DNA of 64,000 nt from contig OZ023213.1 of the NCBI GenBank assembly GCA_963995525.1, positions 15,734,033 to 15,798,032 on the forward strand. The letters run 5' to 3'. The DNA is from Escarpia spicata. Its lineage: Eukaryota > Annelida > Polychaeta > Sabellida > Siboglinidae. The position numbers were made by a program, and so were the translations under genes. Below, piece by piece: positions 1 through 10,381 of this stretch. Position 1 is the first letter of the stretch, and the number at the start of each line of letters is the position of its first letter. The notes beneath the pieces were generated by a model. The model saw only the letters and a program-made list of their open reading frames with translations. It was not told where the DNA came from and did no database searches.

Positions 1-1161
1 TTCATGTATAGTATAGAAGAGATCACAGGAGTGTCTGGTCGGTGCGACGGCCAGCTATACTTCAAGCTCGTTCGTGCGAACGATGGGCCTTTTCGTAACA
101 GCTAACGCCGAGATGGTACCCGAGGTCAGGCTAAATTCACGCGGGAAAAAAGAAATTCAGTTGGTCGGAAATGCATTGACACCCGAACGTATCGAACCGT
201 CGGAGGATCGTAGTGTTGACTGCCATGACGACCAAGGGTATTGTTGAACCCAAACATTGTGCAGTTATATTTATTATATGACGAAAGAGCATCTTATAGA
301 GAATTCGATATGTAACAGCGTTCTTATAACCTCACAGGGTTGATAGCGGAAGAGGGTCTTTACTTTATTATTTTTTTTATGTTAGACAGTGTGATAGAAC
401 GTCGCAGTAAACCGATGATTGGAAACCTGGAGGCTTATGTTCCCGGGAATTCCCGTTATATAATAAGAGTGTGTGGGAGGCTGACAAGCCTTCCTTTAGA
501 AATTGTGTATATTACTAGTTTTGTTATTTGGTGTTGGATGAATACATTTTGAAATTGGTACCTTGTATAAATGTGTTATTGAATTCCACTATCCCTGAAC
601 CCAAAATCTATTACAAGTTCGTCTCACCTGGTCTCACACACAAACAAACACGCAGGCACGCCTACCACAATACAAACAGTAAGTGTACGTTACTTTTCGA
701 TCATTTGTTTGTGAACAAGTTCATCTTTTCCATGCACAACTATACTAGTTTTTATGGGATTCTGTTGTTTATCTGATCTGTTTGTGATACTCCAACATTG
801 TGTTTTGCTTTTAAAAAGTTCACTACAGACCAAACATGTTCTGTTGTATGCTAATAAATAAACGAGTAAAACACTCCTTTTCTGTGTGTCATGGAAAACC
901 CAAATACATCAAAGAAGTTAGTCATCAAAACGAAGTGCCATGTCTATGTCGATTGTTCGCAAACAGTTTTATGAAAAACACGAACTCAGCCGGTAAGCGG
1001 GTATTTCATATCGTTTAGCACTCACGTTAGCACGAAAGCATTGTCAAAACTAAAACGTATTTATAACTTTTAAATGTCAACTCAAGAGATTTTTAAAAGT
1101 AAATAATATTAGTGATTTTTATAATTAACATTCATTAGTGCTATTTTAATGAAAACGTCAC

Positions 1162-1270
1162 ATGCACGAACACACGCACACACGCACACACGCACACACG
1201 CACACACGCACACACGCACACACGCACACACGCACACACGCACACACGCACACACACACATACACACCCA
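1162..1270 (+). repeat. (ACACACGC)n-type array
   Basis: An 8-bp ACAC/ACGC tandem array of about 12 units, duplicated at 59901-60010. The equivalent position in copy 2 (51868-51906) is a plain (AC)n, so the array has changed composition between copies. Confidence 0.9.
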
Positions 1271-2090
1271 CACACACAAAGACCGTACACCAACTGAGAG
1301 ATAACATTTCAGTGCATTTTGTGCTGCAAATTGGAACTTCTCCAAAATCCATATCACCACTTGTCTAGTTGTTAACAAACTGATCTTTTTGTCGACAACG
1401 ACAGGCACCTTTTGAAAAGGTTCATGCAGACAAAGAATTTTTTAATTTAGTAACTAATGTCTTTTTAGTGATTATTCTTCACACTTGATAAACGACACAA
1501 AATCGTACTTACCTGTTACACCGCAATTATGGTTCAGTCAATACGTTGTACCTCAACACAACATTAATAATATGCCGTGGTAATATGTATTATATCACCG
1601 TGTTCTTTCTCACTTGTATATTTCACGTATGCTTTGACAGTTAGTAAATTTATTAGGTGTCTTTCTATTGTGTCCTTCTGTGCGACATGTCTTTTTAGTC
1701 ATTATTCTTCACACTTCCTGTTCAAGACCTCGAATCATGATGACGTCAATCCAGCGTAAAACTTTACGCTTTACGTAAACACTTAGTTATACGTATTGTT
1801 TTTCAATGGTGAATACATACAGTTGTGACACGGAAGTAAGTGGTTCTGTCGTTGTCACCAGAAAGATAATATATTTTGTAATTTTTTTTATAAATGTTAT
1901 GACCAGAAAACGGATTATGCTTAAATCGTCAGCACGCATAGCAATTGCATTTGATTCATTAGAAACCTATCATTGCATTATTTCTTATTTTCCTATTATT
2001 TTGAGTCATTTGTAAATATGGAACACAACATCAGCTCTCAGACAATATAATGTTTTGCAACGTTCGTGATTCATGACTAAACCATATTGT
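1271..2090 (-). repeat. Dispersed repeat X, reverse orientation
   Basis: About 0.8 kb of interspersed repeat sequence. Its reverse complement is found at 13925-14760, 24360-25260, 25660-26560 and 54610-55500, and direct copies at 51907-52500 and 60010-60830. A recognisable 90-bp core beginning near 1271 recurs again at 2870. No coding potential is visible. Confidence 0.75.
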
Positions 2091-2097
2091 CTATGTT

Positions 2098-2458
<361 letters not shown>

Positions 2459-2599
2459 ATTTGTGCGTGTGTGTTTGCAAGTATGAATAAATGATTGTAT
2501 ATATATGTATGCATCTATGTACGTATGTAATGCATACATACATACACACATAGATACATATATACATACATACATATATACATACGCACGCACGAACAC

Positions 2600-2795
2600 A
2601 AACACACACACATACATACATACATACATACATTCATACATTCATACATTCATACATTCATACATTCATACATTCATACATTCATACATTCATACATTCA
2701 TACATACATACATATACATATGTCATACATACTCACATACTCACATACTCACATACTCACATACTCACATACTCACATACCCATATACATGCATA
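2600..2795 (+). repeat. 8-bp satellites CATTCATA and ACTCACAT
   Basis: Two adjacent tandem arrays with 8-bp period: CATTCATA units from about 2627 to 2705 and ACTCACAT units from about 2731 to 2785. The duplicate is at 61410-61600. Confidence 0.9.
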
Positions 2796-3289
2796 TATAC
2801 ATACGTTCATGCACACGCACATACACGCACGCACACCCACACGCGCGCGCCAGTACGCATGCATTACCACAGACCGTACACCAACTGAGATATAATATTT
2901 CAGTGCATTTTGTGTTGCAAATTGGAACTTTTCCAAACTTCATGTCACCACTTGTCTAGTTGTTAATGGATAATTTGACAAACTGATCTTTTTGTCGCCA
3001 GCGGAGGGCACCTTTTGACTGATTTGATGCAGACAAATAATTGTCTACTTGAGTAACTATATGACAAAAACCCATTCGTTCAGTTGTCATGAATAACCCG
3101 AATACTACACAGATGTTAAAGCAATGAAAATATATAAATGTTTGTGTCGTATTTTGTCGGAAACAGTTGTATGACATACACGAATTTGTGGTCGGTAAGC
3201 AGCTCTTTCTTTTCTTCTGACAGGATCGTCAACACGGAAGCACTGGCAAAACGAGTTAGGAAATGCAATATTACAAATTACATTTTGAC

Positions 3290-3600
3290 AATGATCGTAC
3301 AAACAAACCATAAGTTGTCACCAAACCGCGCATACAAATCACTAAACATTGTAATTACTGCATACGACGACCTTCGTGAAGCGAAGAAGACAATATATTT
3401 ATCATCGTCTAATGTCACTGTGTCGGGACTTTATCTTGCTTTGTGTTCTCGTGGCCTCTGCATCGCGACTGTGTCGAAAGGACACAGTAGCGGCTATCGT
3501 TTCGATGCGTCAAGTTGGTTGATTATATGCTGTTCTCTCCCAACAGCCAGGGTCAATATTACAGTTCTTGTTTGTGCTGACATCGTTTCTTTTCATACAT
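3290..3600 (-). mobile_element. Non-LTR retrotransposon ORF2 3' end, decayed
   Basis: The reverse complement matches the 3' end of the LINE tail seen in forward orientation at 14840-15300 and 55590-56060. The region near 3480-3590 reads, with stops, as the end of the C-terminal LINE segment found after LRWAGHVLR in the better copies. Only a short part is present and it is not functional. Copies in the same orientation lie at 53430-53720 and 62090-62400. Confidence 0.6.
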
Positions 3601-3666
3601 ACATACAAACACACTATTATCTCTCAGTTGTGCGTGCGCGCGCGTGTGTGCATACACGAATTTGAT

Positions 3667-4062
3667 ATACGTATGTATGTATGTATGTATGTATGTGATG
3701 TACGTTTGTATGTAGGCATGTATGTATGTATGTAAGTATGTATGTATGTATGTATTTATGAGTGTACGTATGAATGTGTATAATATACACATTCGTACGT
3801 ACACTCATACGTACATACACATATATTATATATGTATGTATGTATGTATAGGTGTACGTATGTACGTATGTGCTTATGTACGTGCGGACGTGTGTACGTG
3901 TATGTATGTATGTGTGTGTATGTATGTATGTATGTATGTATTTATGTATGTATGTATGTATGTATGTATGTATGTATGTATGTATGTATGTATGTATGTA
4001 TGTATGTGTGTACGTGTGTATGTGTGTATGCGTGCAAGTACGTAGGCATTCAAGTATGTATG
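3667..4062 (+). repeat. (GTAT)n microsatellite with palindromic core
   Basis: A tetranucleotide array, GTAT with GTAC variants. Near 3775-3835 the strand composition flips (ATACACATTCGTACGTAC), giving a small imperfect palindrome. The duplicate is at 62480-62900. Confidence 0.9.
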
Positions 4063-4258
4063 TACGTGTTGGTCATTATCTAATGTCGTTATATTGTCGG
4101 CGACCTAAAGTATGATCTTTTCTCGTTTCCACGGAAATGGACAAAACAAAGTAATTTTTGCATATAGTATGTGAACCACATATATATATATATATATATA
4201 TACATATTTATATGTACACACATACATATATATATACATGGATGCATACATATACATA

Positions 4259-4264
4259 CATATA
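4259..4264 (+). repeat. Target site duplication CATATA, left
   Basis: The six bases CATATA directly precede the AGTAGT terminus of island 1. The identical six bases follow the ACTACT terminus at 13851-13856. Confidence 0.8.
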
Positions 4265-4409
4265 AGTAGTAAAGGAGGTCCCTTAGCGGGGACGCTTTCC
4301 GTTTTCCGTTGAGGAAGAGCAAAAGTACCCGGATGTAGGGCAAGGTCAAGTACCCGAATCTAGGTCAAGGTCAAAGGTCAAGTGGCCCCACTTGACGGAT
4401 AGGTCATGA

Positions 4410-4660
4410 ACTAAAATAGAGCCACCCGGCGGAATTTTTATCAACTAAAACAGCGTCAATTGGCGAATTTTTTACGGACTAAACAGCGCCACCTAGCGGA
4501 TTTTTTACGAACTAAATATATGCACCAAAGTTCAGTACTTCCAAAATTCGTGCGTCTTATTTTGACCAGAAGCGTCACCTGGCGGACTTTTCGTGATCTA
4601 AATAGCCCCTAGCGGATAGGTTATAAACTACAAGTGGTGCCACCTTGTGGATAACTTGTG
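4410..4660 (+). repeat. Subterminal repeats around CGCCACCTRGCGG
   Basis: Degenerate units of about 35 bp repeat here, each with a dyad core like GCGCCACCTAGCGGA followed by a GAACTAAA-type spacer. Cores lie near 4421, 4452, 4486, 4567, 4605 and 4637. The right arm has matching cores between 13500 and 13740. Position and symmetry suggest protein-binding sites at the element ends; that role is inferred. Confidence 0.6.
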
Positions 4661-4862
4661 AACTAAATGTTCGAGTACTGCCATAATTGGTGCGTCTTAT
4701 ATATATAAAAAAGTGGCCTTCTCCGGCTACGGGCCCACTCGACCTCTCGACCCCGATTTCGTCTCTGTCATCAGCTCCGGCAACCGAACCAACCACCAAT
4801 GATCTACTCTACTGTATACACCTTTAATTTCTACTCCGAGGTCCGTGCTCGTTCGGCACGCC

Positions 4863-4898
4863 CACGTGACCTTTCGGCACATTCACTAACTATATAAG
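4863..4898 (+). promoter_or_regulatory. Core promoter: E-box plus TATA box
   Basis: A CACGTG E-box at 4863-4868 is followed by TATATAAG at 4891-4898. A start site is expected near 4920-4928, leaving a 5' UTR of roughly 30 bases before the ATG at 4957. The same arrangement is kept in the right arm (11995-12030, opposite strand) and in the second element copy (TATA at 63710-63717). Confidence 0.65.
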
Positions 4899-4956
4899 CG
4901 CGGTATTTTCCCAATCGGGCCATCATTCGTATTACGACGACAGCACGGCTAACATC

Positions 4957-6505
4957 ATGTTGAAGACACCTTATTACCGACCTCGCAATGCAGCAGACTC
5001 GAGTGACGAGGACGAGCCGACGAGCCGACCCATCATGCCGGTGACCAACCGCCCTTCCGTGCCGTCGGAATTAGACGCCGTGGACATCTCAACTCTAGAA
5101 TCAACGGTATGCCCCGACCCTGTTATCGAGGTCAGAGGTTTCCTTATCGACAATGTACGCAAGCATACTCCCTTCTACATCGGGTGCAGATACTGCAAGA
5201 AGCGTATGAATGTCGACGATACGGGACATTTACAATGCGAACGACACGGTTATGTGGCCTCTGACATGTATATTGTGGTTCGAACGAGCGCTGCCGATGA
5301 GGAGTCTCTACCGACTCCGAGACAACTACCACCATCGCAGAGACCCTTCACCTGTCCGGACTGTGGGTCGTCGTTCACACGGAAAAATAATAGCAAGCGC
5401 CACGTCACCAGCGGCAGTTGTGCCCGCCGGAAGGTGGCGGCCGAGGACGCCGAACTGGACGCGCATGTGGTGAGTCATACTTTATATTGTTTTACTATAT
5501 ACTTTCACCTAAAATCTCGTCCCTCGTGTCTATACTTTCCCTAAAATGGCGTCCCCATACCTTCCGTCAAAATGGCGTGCCTGTATATGTTTACTTCCGC
5601 TAAAACTTCGCCCCGTTTTATTATTTCCTATATGGTTGGACTCGTCTATTGCCTGTTAACACCCGGGTACATACTGTTCTGTTACGTCTTTGCTTCCAAG
5701 ATTATGGCTTCTCCTACGTTGTCCTTCATATCAACAACTGGCAAAGTCTTAACTCCCTATATGTTTGCGCCCACGGGTAATTTTTGTCGAGAATTTATCT
5801 TTATGATCATACAACTTGTCACCTTACTTCCTATCACTTCTTTTCATTGTTTCTCATCGGTCCTTGTATCACCGTACTCTAACAACGGTGTACTATTCCC
5901 ATGCAATCTTTAATATTTTTGAAATATTCTTGCAGAACTACATTGAAGTCCCGCTACCAGCAAAGCGGCAACGAATGGTCTTTGTGTCGACAGAGACGAT
6001 TAACGACAACGGGACACCATCGACACCAACTTTCATTCCCAATGACGTCACACCTACCCACGCTATCAATGTTACAACTTCTACCCAGCCTGCCAACGTC
6101 ACAACTTCCGCTCCTGACTTTGCTGGTCCGAACTTTACCATTGATTTCCCTGTGACCGAAATGAAGAAGACGCTGGCACGACACATAGCAGGTGCCGTTG
6201 TTGAACTCTCAAGACGACAATGCCGTGGTTGCAAGATAGACCATCATAGTAAATTTCATCACGCTTGTATGTTATCTGGTAACATTCAAATGTGCATGCA
6301 CATTGACGAGGCTGTCGAGACCATTAATTCAACTGCAGTGGTGAAAGACTGTTTGAGTGTTTTGTTAGACTCAGTTGTGAAGCTATCCGACGTGACAGTC
6401 GAACAGTTGTGTAATATCAATACTGGGTTGCAAGAATCCGTTTCGAAACAGTGGCGAAACACTATGAAACATATGGTTCTGACAGTAATGGAGGGTGACC
6501 TGTAA
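4957..6505 (+). CDS. Two-exon zinc-ribbon/C2HC protein (360 aa)
   Basis: Exon 1 is 4957-5469 (171 codons, donor GTGAGT) and exon 2 is 5936-6505 (acceptor TTCTTGCAG, phase 0), giving 360 aa. The N-terminus (1-30) is acidic. Residues 54-110 hold a C3H zinc ribbon (C77, C80, C94, H97) in a context like the C-terminal OB-fold zinc ribbon of RPA70 (IGCRYCKKRM then LQCERHGY). A C2HC finger follows (C133, C136, H149, C155). Residues 179-184 (PAKRQR) are a basic patch, 190-235 are Thr/Pro-rich linker, and 262-282 form a Cys/His cluster (CRGC, then DHH, FHH and C282) ahead of a helical tail. The domains suggest single- or double-stranded DNA binding for the element, for example end recognition or replication; this is inferred. 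The frame is intact over both exons, unlike the right-arm copy. It could instead be a regulator unrelated to transposition. Confidence 0.7.
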
Positions 6506-6530
6506 AGAACTTTCTTTTGTCTTGTACACG

Positions 6531-6626
6531 ATTAAAATTTGCCAGACCCTGTATCAATGTCTAGTCTCTGGGTCTTGTAGTTATGGAGCGTGACATGTAA
6601 ATACGTTTGTGTTGTTCACGAATAAA
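6531..6626 (+). terminator. Poly(A) signals of the zinc-ribbon gene
   Basis: ATTAAA at 6531-6536 and AATAAA at 6621-6626 lie 26 and 116 bases after the stop codon. The block containing both appears duplicated: the phrases around the stop (GGAGGGTGACCTGTAAA) and at 6586 (TGGAGCGTGACATGTAAA) resemble each other. Confidence 0.6.
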
Positions 6627-6879
6627 CTGTGCAAACCTTATATTGTGTCTTTACTTAACCAAACTAAGACAATCGACTTCCACGAATCAAACTTTCACTA
6701 GCGAGATTCACGAACCAATCATTCAGACAAACTAGTCTGACAAACGAAACACCAAACACTTAGATCAACGAGTGACAAGAAACAAACTTGTCGGACAAAC
6801 GAAACACTAAACTTTGACTAGCGAGCGACAAGAACCAAACTTGTAGGACAAACGAAACACCAAACTTAACAGGTTACTG

Positions 6880-7110
6880 CGCCAAATTCCACCAAAACGA
6901 GGCAAATAGACGGGTTATCGCGTGAGATTCCATCAATTTGACGGAATTACATCAGAATAGACGGGTTACCGCGTGAGATTCCATCAAGTTGACGGAATTC
7001 CATCAGAATAGACGGGTTACCGCGTGAGATTCCATCAATTTGACGGAATTCCATCAGAATAGACGGGTTACCGCGTGAGATTCCATCAACTTGACGGAAT
7101 TCCATCAGAA
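6880..7110 (+). repeat. 51-bp tandem array at inner end of left TIR
   Basis: Four to five units with a measured period of 51 bp (GAGATTCC starts at 6924 and 6975). Each holds TTGACGGAATTCCATCA and GACGGGTTACCGCGTGA. The mirror array is at 9757-9990. A less regular set of repeats with the phrase GACAAACGAAACACCAAAC precedes it from about 6740. Confidence 0.85.
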
Positions 7111-7254
7111 TAAAAATATATAATTAGGGTAGATAGAGAAAAAAAGTTGGCGTTAAGCTCGCAAAAATTTATACAACCACTTTGGTGGTTGTTTAAATTT
7201 TCGCGAGCTTAACCCCAACGTTTTTTCTCTATCTAACCTAATTATATATTTTTA
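7111..7254. mobile_element. 144-bp palindromic MITE with TA ends
   Basis: The two halves are near-perfect inverted copies with only a few unpaired bases at the centre (near 7185). The unit begins TAAAAATATATAATTAGG and ends with its complement, consistent with insertion at TA as in Tc1/mariner-type MITEs. It sits exactly at the inner boundary of the left TIR. It would form a strong hairpin. Confidence 0.7.
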
Positions 7255-8170
7255 CCCGTTAGATGGCGCCATCATGTGACATATTACTCCGATTATCCAC
7301 TAGGGGGCGCTACGACAGAAGTGACGTCGTACCGGAAGTTACTTGACTGTCATGGCAGCCTCTACTATGGACGCTACTTCGGAAGTGACGTCGCACCGGG
7401 AGTTACTTGACTGTCATGGTGGACTCTACGCTTCCGATATTCCCGGAAGTGTGTCGACGAGTATAGATCTATCATGGCCGGTAGATCGCAATACTCTGAC
7501 TAATTACATTGGTGTCCGTTGAGTGGCGTCGGGAACCATGACGGTCACCTCTTTGAATGAAGTCCTGTCAGGTGGTTGTCCTTAAATGTTATCGACATAG
7601 TCGTTTTCAGTCATAGCAGTTTTCAAATTCGCTTGCATTGGTAGCCTCTACTAGGGACGCTACGTCGGAAATGACGACACATCGGAAGTTACTTTACTGT
7701 CATTGCGACCTGTCATGGCGGCCTCTACGGTTTCACCATTTCCGGAAGTGTGTCGACGAATAGAGATATGTCATGGTCGGTAGATGGCGTTGTTCTGACT
7801 AGTTACATTACTACCCGTTGAGGCCATCGGATGTTGCCTCTCTCATGAACGTGGATAGTTTTTGTGTTAAGGGAAGTCACGTTCGGTCTGATTGGTTATG
7901 CAAATGAGATTACGCCGAAAACTATTGTATATACCGTGCTTCCGACGATTCTGGTCTTTCCTTTTTCGACTCTCGAGAAGGTCGTATCGTATCTGGTCGC
8001 TCGCACTATTTGAAAATATGGGATTGTTACGTTGTAAAGACGGCTGCTTCATATACATATGTTTTTCGTTAAAAGAAGCGATACCTCATACGAGTCCTAT
8101 GGTTGCCTCGTTAGATATGAATCCGAACAGATGAACGTCTCTTGACATGAAAGTATGTGATGTTTGCACC
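7255..8170. repeat. Unique centre of island 1 with diverged direct repeats
   Basis: No gene is supported. Two segments (about 7325-7450 and 7640-7760) share phrases such as GGAAGTTACTT, ACTGTCATGG and CCGGAAGTGTGTCGACGA, so they are diverged direct repeats. Short frames at 7867-8134 have no recognisable features. Confidence 0.5.
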
Positions 8171-8219
8171 TCAAACTCAAAATGTCGTCGTATGCCTTTA
8201 CGATACATCGAGTTGATGC

Positions 8220-8415
8220 TTAACATGAAGAAAATGGCCTATCCTTTAACATGGAGAAAATGCCCTATCCTTTAACATGGAACAACCTCCTACCTTTTAA
8301 CATGGAGAAAAAGACCTATCCTTTAACAAGGGGAAACTTCCTATCCTTTAACATTGGGTTTTTAGCACCTATCATTTAACATGGGGACAACCTCCTATGT
8401 TCTAACATTCAATTC
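8220..8415 (+). repeat. Degenerate TTTAACATGG tandem repeat
   Basis: About seven units of 26-33 bp built on CCTATCCTTTAACATGGAGA, with irregular spacing. The array lies downstream of the 249-aa gene, which is on the opposite strand. Confidence 0.75.
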
Positions 8416-8552
8416 GTGCAACGTGTTGGGCTAAGTTTAGTGTTTCGTTTGTGCAACTTTGTTTTCAGTGAAATGAGGAAAAGTTACTTGTGTCTTGATG
8501 ACTATGAAAACTAAAATCAAACAAACACACTCATCCATAGCATAAACAAGAT

Positions 8553-8558
8553 TTTATT
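8553..8558 (-). terminator. Poly(A) signal of the 249-aa gene
   Basis: AATAAA on the minus strand, about 90 bases beyond the stop codon at 8647. Confidence 0.55.
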
Positions 8559-8646
8559 TGAATATTCTCCATATGATCTCTCTTGAAAACAGTTCCTGTG
8601 GATTGTATGACCCACGCGAACCTGTTTTTGTCGTAAATCGATAACA

Positions 8647-9396
8647 CTAATATGGTTCCCAACGTGTGATTTGCAAAGGTGTCACCGAATGAGCTGCGCG
8701 CCGCGATGATGCAGGTCGTCTACGATGCCGACGACGACCACTGTCAAACGGAATGCTGGTTTCCTTTGATATGTCATCGTCCACTGATGCTGTCTGCATG
8801 TAAATCCAACGATCTGGGTTTCCAACTAAATCCATTGGCGTGTTGTCGTCCTTGCGACCAGGAGCAAAGTTTTCCCATCCCACCGGTTCAAACGACTTCC
8901 GTTTTCTCAACACGTCATTCACAAGGTCCACGATATTACTTCCGGGAACCGCCTTATTTCTGTACATCATCTCGCCACGATCGTTCCAACTTACGGCACC
9001 TTTCATTTTATCTAGGAGTCGCCGTGCTTTCTGCTTCATAGTTTTTGGAACGCTGTCGACGATTTCATTTTGGATGTTCTTATTTTTGATGATTTCATTT
9101 TCGTTAGCAGGTTGTACTTTGTTTTTCTCTTCACTTGGACATTTTTCGGGTTCTTGGATACGTTTGTCGGAAAGATCGTTGTACCGACTCAATACCTGGT
9201 TATACAACACAACTTTTTCACTCTCGTGTATATCGCTTCGTTCTAATATGTGTAGAATTTCATTGTCGAGTCGTTGCAAGACCCTTTCGATAGGGTTAGC
9301 AGGAGAAGGACGCTGTGATTGAATATTTTCCAAAATACGGGGATCGACCAGTGCCATCTTCTTGGTATGCTTCATGGTCATCTGAGATGGAGACAA
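8647..9396 (-). CDS. Island 1 central protein, 249 aa, unknown function
   Basis: A single intact frame. Residues 14-80 (MALVDPR, then two amphipathic helices with LDNEILHIL and LYNQVLSRY) are followed by a Lys/Glu-rich linker (80-125). A conserved-looking block at 136-200 has WNDRGEM, PGSNIVDLVNDVLRKRK, PVGW and LVGNPDRW. The C-terminus has an Arg-rich patch (221-233) and ends RWEPY. I recall proteins of this layout as products of transposon- or virus-like elements in invertebrates, often annotated as uncharacterized, but cannot name the family with certainty. The start could be Met1, Met6, Met8 or Met14; an acceptor-like CATCTCAG lies just before the Met6 codon, so an upstream exon is possible. 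It is the only gene in the single-copy centre of island 1. The Arg-rich tail suggests nucleic-acid binding; this is inferred. Confidence 0.6.
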   Translation of the reverse strand: MSPSQMTMKHTKKMALVDPRILENIQSQRPSPANPIERVLQRLDNEILHILERSDIHESEKVVLYNQVLSRYNDLSDKRIQEPEKCPSEEKNKVQPANENEIIKNKNIQNEIVDSVPKTMKQKARRLLDKMKGAVSWNDRGEMMYRNKAVPGSNIVDLVNDVLRKRKSFEPVGWENFAPGRKDDNTPMDLVGNPDRWIYMQTASVDDDISKETSIPFDSGRRRHRRRPASSRRAAHSVTPLQITRWEPY

Positions 9397-9503
9397 GAAT
9401 GTCTAGCTTGTTGCTGAGGCCGGAAACGTGTGTGTCGTTGTGGGCGCCGGGACAAGTGAATTGAACAACGTAGTGCTTATCGACGTAGTGTTTGTGATGA
9501 CCT

Positions 9504-9638
9504 ACAGCGACTGTGGGCAATGTGTTGTTTCTAGCTATCTTTTCATGTGAAATGTCTCTTACAATCAGGGCACTGGAAGGCCGACCGTGATACTGGTGTA
9601 GGCTTGTTGGCAGCTGGTAGACGTGTCGATAAGCTCAT
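9504..9638 (-). pseudogene. Decayed C2HC zinc-finger segment
   Basis: On the minus strand an ATG at 9636-9638 opens a 31-residue frame containing FQCPDCKRHFT, which ends at a TGA (9543-9545). Reading on in the same frame past that stop and a TAG gives KQHIAHSRC. Together these match the spacing of the C2HC finger (FTCPDC...SGSC) in the TIR genes, with two nonsense changes. It lies 110 bp upstream of the 249-aa gene on the same strand and may be the former N-terminus or a partner gene. Confidence 0.55.
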
Positions 9639-10381
9639 GGTGTACGTGTTTACTGTTCAAAGGTAAAGAACGGAATGGCTCTTGGAACTCGTCGGTCTAA
9701 GTTTGGTTTGTACAATTCGTTTTATACCTGACTATTGCAGTGGACTCAGTCGAATTTCACGCGATAAACCGTCTATTCTGGTGGAATTCCGTCAAATTGA
9801 TGGAATCTCATGCAGTAACCCGTCTATTCTGATGGAATTCCGTCAAATTGATGGAATTTCATGCGGTAACCCGTCTATTCTGATGGTATTCCGTCAAATT
9901 GATAGAATCTCACGCGATAACCCGTCTATTCTGATGGAATTCCGTCAAATTGATGGAATCTCACGCGATAACCCTTTTATTTGCCTCGTTTTGGTGGAAT
10001 TTGACGTAGTAACCTGTAAAGTTTGGTGTGTCGTTTGTCCGTCAAGTTTGGTTCTTGTCGCTCGCTAGTCAAAGTTTAGTGTTTTGTTTGTCGACAAGTT
10101 TGTTTCTTGTCACTCGTTGATCTAAGTCGTTGGTGTTTCGTTTGTAAGAATAGTTTGTTTGAATGATTGGTTCGTGCATCTCGCTAGTGAAAGTTTGATT
10201 CGTGGAAGTCGTTTGTCTTAGTTTGGTTAAGTAAAGACACAAGATAAGGTTTGCACAGTTTATTCGTGAAAAAGACAAACATATTTACATGTCACGCTCT
10301 ATAACTACAAGAACCAGAGACTAGACATTGATACAGGGTCTTGCAAAGTTTAATCGTGTACAAGACAAAAGAAAGTTCTTC

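Larger units (their letters stand above)
4265..7110 (+). repeat. Island 1 left terminal inverted repeat
   Basis: About 2.85 kb that matches the reverse complement of 9757-13850 except for a 1.2-kb block present only on the right (about 12258-13464). It contains subterminal repeats, a promoter, the two-exon zinc-ribbon gene, poly(A) signals and a 51-bp tandem array at its inner end. Confidence 0.85.

Noticed and set aside
3138..3665. 175-aa frame in arm A (also at 53278 and 61959)
   Set aside because: Although it recurs, it is antisense to the LINE tail and changes ending with the microsatellite; its conservation follows from the repeat.
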